The notes under the pieces were generated by a model. The model searched no databases and was not told the origin of the DNA. It saw nothing but the letters and a program-made list of their open reading frames with translations. Shown piece by piece: positions 1 to 5,448 of a stretch of DNA of 8,166 nt. Position numbers and translations under genes: made by a program. Positions within the stretch are counted from its first letter, which is position 1. Every line of letters begins with the position of its first letter. The stretch spans positions 1 through 8,166 of the forward strand of contig CAILKC010000423.1 of the NCBI GenBank assembly GCA_903834675.1. Direction: 5' to 3'. Source of the stretch: an uncultured Victivallales bacterium. Its GTDB lineage: Bacteria > Verrucomicrobiota > Lentisphaeria > Oligosphaerales > JAFGRS01.

Positions 1-97
1 CAACGCCCTGGGAATAGGACGGTTATGGGTTTGAGCCCTGTAGGGGCGAGCTATCTGACATACCTCCGCAGCGAGGCCGCATGGTCCGCCCCTTCAG
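1..97 (+). repeat. Hairpin-module repeat cluster, 5' part
   Basis: Non-coding, built from short GC-rich stem-loops. One contains GCCC and GGGC arms around 36-48, followed by GAGCTAT. A second has GCCC-CTTCA-GGGC at about 88-100, followed by TGAA. The first 12 bases, CAACGCCCTGGG, are the reverse complement of 124-135, so the cluster has related sequence at its two ends. The edge is cut by the window start. Modules of this kind (GCCC...GGGC followed by TGAA) look like dispersed intergenic repeats; their mobility and copy number cannot be judged here. Confidence 0.6.
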
Positions 98-198
98 GGC
101 TGAATCCGCGCTGTGGACGGGTACCCAGGGCGTTGCCCTGGGCTGGTATGAAACGCCCCCTTGGGGCTGAATACCACGGCCCATCCTTATTGCACAGG
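98..198 (+). repeat. Dispersed repeat, left copy (inverted partner at 8068-8166)
   Basis: These 101 bases match the reverse complement of 8068-8166 (99 bases) almost throughout; the main difference is a short divergent patch near 143-152. It holds two perfect stem-loops: CCCAGGGC-GTT-GCCCTGGG at 124-142 and GCCCC-CTT-GGGGC at 155-167. The second is embedded in an outer GGTAT (145-149)/ATACC (171-175) pair, so it can fold into a longer structure. The copy ends in TATTGCACAGG, beyond which the two copies diverge at once, which defines one repeat boundary. It lies upstream of the promoter of the response regulator gene. Confidence 0.85.
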
Positions 199-232
199 GG
201 GAAAAAAGGTAACGGGTTCGGCCTGTAGCTAG

Positions 233-261
233 TTGACAGAGCGCTGAAAAGTGCCTACACT
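233..261 (+). promoter_or_regulatory. Sigma70-type promoter for the response regulator
   Basis: TTGACA at 233-238, a spacer of exactly 17 bases, then TACACT at 256-261. The -35 is perfect and the -10 matches TATAAT at 4 of 6 positions. Transcription would start near 268 and give a leader of about 47 bases before the GTG start at 315. The promoter begins 34 bases after the end of the upstream repeat, in unique sequence. Confidence 0.65.
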
Positions 262-314
262 ACGTGACGAAGTGGTTGAGCCGTACAGGCGCGTAAGCGA
301 AAGGCCAAGTCTTC

Positions 315-947
315 GTGTACAGGGAAAAGACAACGGTCTATGTGGTGGATGACGACGAGAATGTCCTGAACGTGACTGAGCGGATGCTGGTGTCTGCCGG
401 CTACGAAGTGCGGCAGTTCAAGTCCGCGCAGGCGCTCCTCGACTGCCCCACGCTGTGTTTGGCCGCCTGCCTCATTCTGGATGTCAAACTGCCTGATCTT
501 GACGGGCTGGAATTGCAGCGTCGCCTGGCGGCTGAGCGCGCTTCGCCGCCGGTGGTGTTCATTACCGGTTACGGCGATATTCCGATGACGGTGAAGGCCA
601 TGCAGCAGGGCGCCGTGGATTTCCTGGCGAAACCCTTTGGCAAGGATGAGCTTTTGGGCGCCGTCCGCAATGCGGTCGAGAAGCACGAGCAAGTGCTGAA
701 GATCCTCGAATCGTCCGAGGACATTCTGTTGCGGGTGGAGGAGCTGACGCCGCGCGAGACGCAGGTGTTCGAGCGGGTGGCCTCCGGTATGATGAACCGC
801 GAGATTGCCGCCGAACTGGGCACCAGCGAGCAGACGGTGAAGTTGCAGCGCGCCGGGGTGATGAAGAAGATGGGTGTGGAGAGCCTGGCGGACCTGGTGC
901 GGCTGTACGAGCAGTACCGCGAAGCGCGCCGCGTCCTTGGCCGTTGA
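315..947 (+). CDS. FixJ/NarL-type response regulator
   Basis: Two-component response regulator of 210 residues, the usual FixJ length; it should act in the cytoplasm as a phosphorylation-dependent transcription factor. The receiver domain (about 6-120) has the acidic pocket D12-D13, phospho-acceptor D56 in LILDVKLPDLDG, T84 in FITGYGDIP and K106 in the AKPF motif, so it should be phosphorylatable. A helical linker (about 115-140) leads to a LuxR/FixJ helix-turn-helix (about 144-197) starting LTPRE, with the recognition region around SEQTVKLQR. FixJ proteins usually have VKVHR there, so the recognition helix is slightly divergent. Start: GTG at 315 with GAAAGG at 299-304 as a moderately spaced ribosome binding site. 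No histidine kinase gene is in the window, so it is an orphan locally. Whether it controls the downstream genes is unknown. Confidence 0.93.
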   Translation: MYREKTTVYVVDDDENVLNVTERMLVSAGYEVRQFKSAQALLDCPTLCLAACLILDVKLPDLDGLELQRRLAAERASPPVVFITGYGDIPMTVKAMQQGAVDFLAKPFGKDELLGAVRNAVEKHEQVLKILESSEDILLRVEELTPRETQVFERVASGMMNREIAAELGTSEQTVKLQRAGVMKKMGVESLADLVRLYEQYREARRVLGR

Positions 948-998
948 CCCTGGCGGTTTCCGCGCCGCCGGCGCGTCATTCCTGATCTCCCTGGCGGT
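948..998 (+). terminator. Hairpin flanked by direct repeats; possible terminator
   Basis: Directly after the regulator stop codon, CCCTGGCGGT occurs twice (948-957 and 989-998). Between the copies lies the perfect stem-loop CGCGCC-GCC-GGCGCG (961-975), followed only by TCATT. The stem is strong but there is no U-tract, so this is a weak candidate for intrinsic termination. It may instead be a repeat scar or a protein-binding site. Confidence 0.35.
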
Positions 999-1072
999 AA
1001 ACCCTTGCACCCCCGCCCATTGTTGTCATCACGCCGGGTCACCTGTCGGAATGGCATCCAGCGGGGCGAGTA

Positions 1073-1079
1073 GAGAGGG
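1073..1079 (+). promoter_or_regulatory. Ribosome binding site choosing ATG 1085
   Basis: GAGAGGG lies 5 bases before ATG 1085. An alternative GTG at 1079 overlaps this site, which rules it out as a sensible start. The protein therefore begins MTSRERLL, as URO-D-like proteins typically do. Confidence 0.7.
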
Positions 1080-1084
1080 TGCAT

Positions 1085-2323
1085 ATGACCTCCCGTGAAC
1101 GACTGCTGGCGGTGCTGGATGGGCGCACTCCCGACCACGTGCCGCTGACCACCTGGAGTTTTGGCTTTCGGGCGCCGCCCGGTCTGGGTTGGCAGAGCGC
1201 CGGGCGGGACATCCCGTACTGGTACAGCCTGCGGCTGGAGCACCTGCACACGCTGCCCTACCCCTGGACGGTCGAGGACGAATGCCGCCGGGCCCTGGCT
1301 TGGCGCAGCCTGGGCCTCGATGATGTGCTCGAGGTCTCGGTGCCGTGGTCGCAGGCTCCCGAGGTCGAGGTGCATGACCGCGTGCTGGCGGTCGGCGCCG
1401 CGGCCGGCGACCCGCGTTACCCGGTCATGGAACGCGAGTACCGCACCCCGGCGGGCGGGCTGTGCCACGCGGTGCGGCAGACCGATCCTGAACTCCCTGG
1501 GTGGCCGTCTCAGCCCGGGTGCGTGCCTTTGATCGAGGACTACAACATCCCCCGGGCGGTGCGGCATCTGGTGAGTCGGCCCGCCGACGTCCCGGCAGTG
1601 CGCTATCTCTTCGCGCCACCTGGGGAGGCGCAGCGGCAATGGCTGGGCCAGCGTCTGGCGGCGCTGCGGCCCTTTGCGGAGCGCGAGGGGTTTCTGGTGC
1701 AGGCCTGGACGGCCTTTGGGATGGACGCCGTGGTCTGGTTCATGGGTACGGAAGGGGCCGTGCTGATGTCGATGGACGAGCCGCGAGCTTTCGGGCAGCT
1801 GGTCGAGATCATTGCCGAGACGGACTATGCGCGCACCGAGGCGGCCCTGCGGACGCCTGGCATCGACCTGGTTTGCCAGCGTGGCTGGTACTCCTCCACT
1901 GACTTCTGGTCGCCGACGCTGTTCGATCAATTCGTCTACCCGCAGGTGGCGCGGCTGGCGGCGCTGGCCCATCGCCATGGGCGTCGGTTTGCCTACGTGA
2001 TGACAACGGGAGTCGAGCGTCTGGGGCCACGGCTGGCGGACGCCGGGGTCGACCTGCTGTATTTTGTTGACCCGGTTCAGGATCGGGTGTCGCTGGAACG
2101 AGCGCGGGAGCAGATGGCGGGGCGCATGACTCTGGTCGGGGGCACGAATGCGCTCAGTCTGGTTGTCGGCAGCCGCGAGCGCATCCGGCGCGAAGTCCGT
2201 GAGGCGGTCGAGACGCTTGGCCCGACGAACCGGTTCATTCTGCATCCCGTCGATGCGCTGTTTCCCGACACGCCCTGGTCCGGAGTTGAGACGCTGATCG
2301 AGGCGTGGCAGGAGTGCTGCTAG
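1085..2323 (+). CDS. URO-D superfamily protein (not HemE)
   Basis: 412 residues with a TIM-barrel of the uroporphyrinogen decarboxylase/corrinoid methyltransferase superfamily. The family opening is clear (TSRERLLAVLDGRTPDHVPL, 2-21), as are a late barrel strand and helix (ERLGPRLADAGVDLLYFVDP, 311-330) and the C-terminal GGTNALSLVVGSRERIRREVREAV pattern starting at 352. It lacks the Arg-rich N-terminal substrate motif of true HemE (AGRYLP type), so heme synthesis is unlikely. The zinc-binding His-x-Cys of MtaA/MtbA-type methyltransferases is also absent: the equivalent strand reads FAYVMTTGV (302-310). HPVDALFPDTPW (387-398) stands where the family usually has its C-terminal active-site loop. 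Relatives in Planctomycetota-like genomes are common and mostly uncharacterised. It lies 137 bases after the regulator and 291 bases before the ceramidase-like gene, on the same strand. Substrate unknown. Confidence 0.85.
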   Translation: MTSRERLLAVLDGRTPDHVPLTTWSFGFRAPPGLGWQSAGRDIPYWYSLRLEHLHTLPYPWTVEDECRRALAWRSLGLDDVLEVSVPWSQAPEVEVHDRVLAVGAAAGDPRYPVMEREYRTPAGGLCHAVRQTDPELPGWPSQPGCVPLIEDYNIPRAVRHLVSRPADVPAVRYLFAPPGEAQRQWLGQRLAALRPFAEREGFLVQAWTAFGMDAVVWFMGTEGAVLMSMDEPRAFGQLVEIIAETDYARTEAALRTPGIDLVCQRGWYSSTDFWSPTLFDQFVYPQVARLAALAHRHGRRFAYVMTTGVERLGPRLADAGVDLLYFVDPVQDRVSLERAREQMAGRMTLVGGTNALSLVVGSRERIRREVREAVETLGPTNRFILHPVDALFPDTPWSGVETLIEAWQECC

Positions 2324-2426
2324 CCCGAAGCGGTTGCCCTGGAGGGCGAAGCTCGACGAGGGCGTAGGCCCATAGGCGCTGACTATCCAGGCGTGTCACT
2401 ATCGCATAGGTATTTCTCCAATTCCG

Positions 2427-2512
2427 TTGAGCGTTGGTGCAGAGAGGAACCGGGAGCATACTCATGCGTTGAGTGAACTCCCAACTCCCAACTCTCAACG
2501 TCCAACGCTCAA
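2427..2512. repeat. 11-bp inverted repeat spanning the intergenic gap
   Basis: TTGAGCGTTGG at 2427-2437 is the exact reverse complement of CCAACGCTCAA at 2502-2512, separated by 64 bases. The right arm is part of the heptamer tract. A shorter CGTTGAG (2468-2474)/CTCAACG (2494-2500) pair nests inside it. In RNA this could form a long-range stem; in DNA it may be two oppositely oriented heptamer stretches. Confidence 0.6.
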
Positions 2513-2517
2513 CTCTC
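2476..2517. repeat. Heptanucleotide tandem repeat, six units
   Basis: Six consecutive 7-base units in strict phase: AACTCCC, AACTCCC, AACTCTC, AACGTCC, AACGCTC, AACTCTC. Every unit starts AAC and ends in C. A degenerate seventh unit, AATGTTT, follows. This resembles the short tandemly repeated heptamers known from cyanobacteria and other environmental bacteria. It lies between two same-strand genes and contains no convincing coding sequence. Confidence 0.8.
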
Positions 2518-2575
2518 AATGTTTTTGAGTCGAGAACAGGACGTCGAGTGACGTGCTCAATACGTTAGCGCTTAT

Positions 2576-2598
2576 GGGCGGAGGCCCTGGGCCCGCCC
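2576..2598 (+). promoter_or_regulatory. Strong hairpin just before the ceramidase-like gene
   Basis: GGGCGG (2576-2581) can pair with CCGCCC (2593-2598), and the loop contains further self-complementary GGCCC/GGGCC. It ends 6 bases before the Shine-Dalgarno GGAGAG (2605-2610) of the gene at 2615. It could be a terminator-like end of the upstream transcript, an mRNA-stabilising 5' stem or a translational control element. There is no U-tract, so intrinsic termination is doubtful. Confidence 0.45.
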
Positions 2599-2614
2599 CC
2601 AACCGGAGAGATCT

Positions 2615-4045
2615 ATGGCAACGGCAGCGAAGAAGCGTTCACCTCGCGCCCCCTCGCAAGCGGCGCGGGGTCGGCGCCCGTCGGCGGCACTGCGGATTGG
2701 CTGGGCGGCGCGTGAGATCACGCCGTTGCGGCCGGCGATGTTGCAGGGTCAGATGCACTGCCGCGTCGGGCGCTCGGCGCTGGATCCGCTGCTGGTCACC
2801 GCGATGGCGCTGGAGGCAAGCGCGTCGGGGGAAGGCGTCGTGTTGGTCTCATGCGACCTCGCCTTCATTCCGGACAATCTGCTGCGGCGGGTGCGTGAGC
2901 GGGTGGTTCGACAGACGCCGGAAATTCAGGCGGAGCAGGTGATTCTGTTCGCCACGCACACCCATACGTCCTTTGTGCTGGATGACGGCTTCTACATCTA
3001 CCCGGGTGGCGAGGTGATGACGCCTGCCGAGTGTACGGAGTGGGTAGCAGAGCGGGCCGCGGCCGCGGCGACGGCGGCGTGGGAGGCCCGGCAACCCGGG
3101 TCACTCGGACGCGCCTTTGGGCAGGCGGTCGTCGGGCACAATCGCTATGCGCTCTATGCCCAGGGCGAAGCCCGCATGTATGGCCGTACGGCCACCGCTG
3201 ACTTCACGGCCATCGGCGGTTACGAAGACCACGGCCTGGATATGCTCTTCACCTGGGAACCTGACGGCCGCCTTGCCGGCGTGGCGTTGGCGATTCCCTG
3301 TCCCTCGCAGGTTGATGAAGGCCTGGGGGTGTTCTCGGCGGATTACTGGCACGAGATTCGAGTTGAGTTACGCCGCCGCTATGGCGAGCACCTGCACGTC
3401 CTGCCTCTGTGCAGTGCCGCCGGGGACCAGTCGCCGCACTTTCTGCTCTACGGCCGCGAGGAGGAGGAGATGCGGCGGCGGCGCGGGGTCACGGAGCGTC
3501 AGGAGATTGCCGAGCGGGTGGGCGCCGCGGTGGAGCGGGCTCTGGCCTGCACTCCACCGCCGCAGGAGCAGCCGGAGTGCGCCTTCTCTCACCTGGTTCA
3601 CCACCTCTCACTGCCGCCGTTCGAGATCACCCGACAGGATCGCGATTGGGCCTTCAACGCGCTGGTTCAATGTGCCCTGCGTGGTGACCTCGAGACCTGG
3701 TGGCCAAGTCGGTTGCGGGCCATCGTGCAGTGTGCCGACGGGCAGCTTGTCGCGCCTCCGGTGCCGATCGAGACGCATCTGCTTCGGGTGGGCGATGCCG
3801 CCATCGTCACCTGTCCGTTTGAACTGTTCCTGGACTACTCCCTGCGGATCAAGGCGCGCAGTCCGGCGGCCCAGACGCTGGTGCTGCAACTGGCGGGTGG
3901 CTGGGGTTGGTACCTGCCGACGGCCCGGGCCTTGCAGGGGGGTGGCTACGGCGCCATGCCGGCGGTATGCGCGGTCGGGCCCGAAGGTGGCGCAGAATTC
4001 GTCGAGGATACGCTGCAGGCGATCGGGGCGCAGTTCGCGCCGTGA
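2615..4045 (+). CDS. Neutral/alkaline ceramidase-like metallohydrolase
   Basis: 476 residues related to the N-terminal catalytic domain of neutral/alkaline non-lysosomal ceramidases, zinc amidases that cleave N-acyl bonds. After a basic, probably disordered N-terminus (1-24), the domain opens with IGWAAREITP (28-37). The metal motif is ATHTHTS (113-119; H115, H117). GDQSP (270-274, S273) matches the family's GDVSP-type active-site segment. E403 in CPFELF and a Tyr of GWYLPTARALQGGGY (431-445) fit the remaining zinc ligands. Where ceramidases carry another zinc-binding His, this protein reads IPCPSQVDE (227-235) with C229, so its metal chemistry may differ. No signal peptide or membrane segment is seen, unlike secreted ceramidases. 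The C-terminal ceramidase domain is absent. ATG 2615 is preceded by GGAGAG at 5 bases. The next gene starts 26 bases after its stop, suggesting an operon. True substrate unknown; many bacterial members are unstudied. Confidence 0.8.
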   Translation: MATAAKKRSPRAPSQAARGRRPSAALRIGWAAREITPLRPAMLQGQMHCRVGRSALDPLLVTAMALEASASGEGVVLVSCDLAFIPDNLLRRVRERVVRQTPEIQAEQVILFATHTHTSFVLDDGFYIYPGGEVMTPAECTEWVAERAAAAATAAWEARQPGSLGRAFGQAVVGHNRYALYAQGEARMYGRTATADFTAIGGYEDHGLDMLFTWEPDGRLAGVALAIPCPSQVDEGLGVFSADYWHEIRVELRRRYGEHLHVLPLCSAAGDQSPHFLLYGREEEEMRRRRGVTERQEIAERVGAAVERALACTPPPQEQPECAFSHLVHHLSLPPFEITRQDRDWAFNALVQCALRGDLETWWPSRLRAIVQCADGQLVAPPVPIETHLLRVGDAAIVTCPFELFLDYSLRIKARSPAAQTLVLQLAGGWGWYLPTARALQGGGYGAMPAVCAVGPEGGAEFVEDTLQAIGAQFAP

Positions 4046-4062
4046 CAGAGCACCGAGAAGAC

Positions 4063-4066
4063 GAGG
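4063..4066 (+). promoter_or_regulatory. Ribosome binding site choosing ATG 4072
   Basis: GAGG lies 5 bases before ATG 4072 and supports that start. An in-frame GTG at 4042 overlaps the upstream TGA (GTGA) and could start translation by coupling, adding 10 residues, but it has no comparable site. Confidence 0.6.
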
Positions 4067-4071
4067 TCATT

Positions 4072-5412
4072 ATGCCCTTTACACCAGGACCATCCGCATC
4101 CCCCAGAGTCGCGGCGGAGTGGCTTCATCCCGCCTCGATGGACGCCGCGGTGGCTCATGGGGTCATCGTCGACGGCCAGCCCGGCCCGACCTGGTTCAAC
4201 TACCAGGCGCAGTTGTGTCTGACGCCGCGCGGCGTCTGGATCGCCTGCTGGACCCAGGGCGGCCACGAGGCGAACCCCGATCAGCGCGTGGTGGCGGCGC
4301 GCAGCACCGACGAGGGTCGCACCTGGGGCGCGGAGATCGTCATCGAAGCGGCGGCCTCCAGCTACCGGGTGCCGGCCTGGATCATGAGCTTCTGCGTGCC
4401 CCACAGCGGCCGCGTCTATATGTTCTACTGGTACAATTTCAACGGGGTGCCCCTGCGCGACGCCGGCGACCTCTTCTTCAGGTACTCCGACGATGACGGG
4501 TTGACCTGGTCGGAGCGTTACCGCGTCGGTCTGCCGCGCACGGCCCTGGACCGGGATGAGATCGGTGACATCCACGGCTGGAACTTTGGCCAGCCACGCC
4601 TGCTGCCCACCGGCCAAGTGCTGCTGACCTACACCCGCATGCGGCGCTCGGGGATCTATCCGAAGGGCTGGCGGCTGGACGCCGAAAACCAGTGGCAGCC
4701 CGAGCCGGGTACCGACCCGGCCAGCAAGCCCCGCGACGCGCAGGGCGGCAGCGCCAACGAGTGGGGTACCGAGGTCTTTTTCATCGAACTCAGCAATATC
4801 CTGACCGAGACCGACCCGGCGAAGCTGGCGTTCCGCTTCCTCCCCGAAGGCGACGAGGGGCTGTGGGTGCCGTACCCCGGCGCCGATCGCCACTTTGGCC
4901 AGGAGGGCACGCTGGTGGGGTTGTCCGGCGGCCGTTTGCTGTGCGTGTTTCGTTCGCGCCAGGGACACCCCTACTACGCGGTCAGCGCCAACCGCGGCGC
5001 GACCTGGAGCAAGCCCGAGGTGCTGCGGTTGTGCCCGGGCGGCGAGGCCTTCAATCAGCCCTGCGCGCCGTGCCCGATCGCGAAGTTGCCCGACGGTCGT
5101 TTCGTCTTTCTTTTCCACAACACGCGGCCCGCTGGCAGTGGCTGGTATCCCCGCGACCCGCTGTGGCTGGCCGTTGGCCGCGAGGCCCCGGGCGTGAGCG
5201 AGAATGCCGGCCTCCATTTCGCCAAGCCCAAGGTGGTCATCTACAACGACGGGGTGCCGGGCGGCCCGTTCAAGGACTTCGAGATTGGCTACCCGCAGTT
5301 CTACCGCTTCGTCGGGCGTAACTACGTGGTGTACGCCAACAAGACCTGCCAACTGCGGATCAACGAGGTGCCCGACGCCCTGCTGGACGATGCCGGCTTG
5401 CCGGTGGCGTAG
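4072..5412 (+). CDS. Sialidase-like (Asp-box) beta-propeller protein
   Basis: 446 residues with three Asp-box (BNR) motifs: STDEGRTW (78-85), SDDDGLTW (139-146) and SANRGATW (305-312). This marks a six-bladed sialidase-type beta-propeller of the kind found in GH33 exo-sialidases and many related proteins. GRLLCVFRSRQGHPYYAVS (287-305) resembles a catalytic-Arg blade, and YPQFYRF (407-413) may carry the propeller's late Tyr. A YRVP sequence (98-101) resembles the FRIP motif but follows the first Asp box, whereas FRIP normally precedes it, so true sialidase activity is uncertain. No signal peptide is visible; a cytoplasmic enzyme acting on imported oligosaccharides, or another glycoside-binding role, is possible. 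It follows the ceramidase-like gene by 26 bases. Its TAG stop coincides with the start of the IS-like element, so the native C-terminus may have been changed slightly. Confidence 0.8.
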   Translation: MPFTPGPSASPRVAAEWLHPASMDAAVAHGVIVDGQPGPTWFNYQAQLCLTPRGVWIACWTQGGHEANPDQRVVAARSTDEGRTWGAEIVIEAAASSYRVPAWIMSFCVPHSGRVYMFYWYNFNGVPLRDAGDLFFRYSDDDGLTWSERYRVGLPRTALDRDEIGDIHGWNFGQPRLLPTGQVLLTYTRMRRSGIYPKGWRLDAENQWQPEPGTDPASKPRDAQGGSANEWGTEVFFIELSNILTETDPAKLAFRFLPEGDEGLWVPYPGADRHFGQEGTLVGLSGGRLLCVFRSRQGHPYYAVSANRGATWSKPEVLRLCPGGEAFNQPCAPCPIAKLPDGRFVFLFHNTRPAGSGWYPRDPLWLAVGREAPGVSENAGLHFAKPKVVIYNDGVPGGPFKDFEIGYPQFYRFVGRNYVVYANKTCQLRINEVPDALLDDAGLPVA

Positions 5413-5428
5413 CCCGCTGGTCGGGATC
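5410..5428 (+). repeat. IS left inverted repeat
   Basis: This 19-base end matches the right end (7288-7306, reverse complement) at 14 of 19 positions, with the first 8 (TAGCCCGC) identical. The TAG is also the stop codon of the sialidase-like gene. Confidence 0.5.
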
Positions 5429-5432
5429 CCGA
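5421..5432. repeat. 12-bp perfect palindrome in the IS left end
   Basis: TCGGGATCCCGA is its own reverse complement. It overlaps the inner part of the left repeat, 16 bases ahead of the transposase start. It could be a transposase-binding site or a hairpin limiting read-through from the upstream gene into the transposase. Confidence 0.5.
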
Positions 5433-5448
5433 GGCAGAGGCAGGCACG

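Noticed and set aside
1..198. CRISPR array
   Set aside because: The hairpin modules differ in length and sequence and show no regular spacer pattern.
25..228. 67-codon open frame at the window start
   Set aside because: It lies wholly within hairpin repeats and has no ribosome binding site.
569..2245. 558-codon minus-strand open frame
   Set aside because: It runs antisense across the regulator, the gap and the URO-D gene, has no recognisable domain, and is a composition artefact.
1085..2323. Uroporphyrinogen decarboxylase HemE
   Set aside because: The substrate-binding arginine motif near the N-terminus is missing and the neighbours are not heme genes.
2235..2519. 94-codon minus-strand open frame in the gap before the ceramidase-like gene
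   Set aside because: It overlaps the end of the URO-D gene, and its start lies in the heptamer tract. No family resemblance is seen.
3907..4071. Longer sialidase-like start upstream of ATG 4072
   Set aside because: It would overlap the ceramidase-like gene by more than 130 bases; ATG 4072 has a well-placed GAGG.
3117..4496. 459-codon plus-strand open frame overlapping two genes
   Set aside because: It is an out-of-frame shadow, rich in Arg and Ser, overlapping the ceramidase-like and sialidase-like genes, both better supported.
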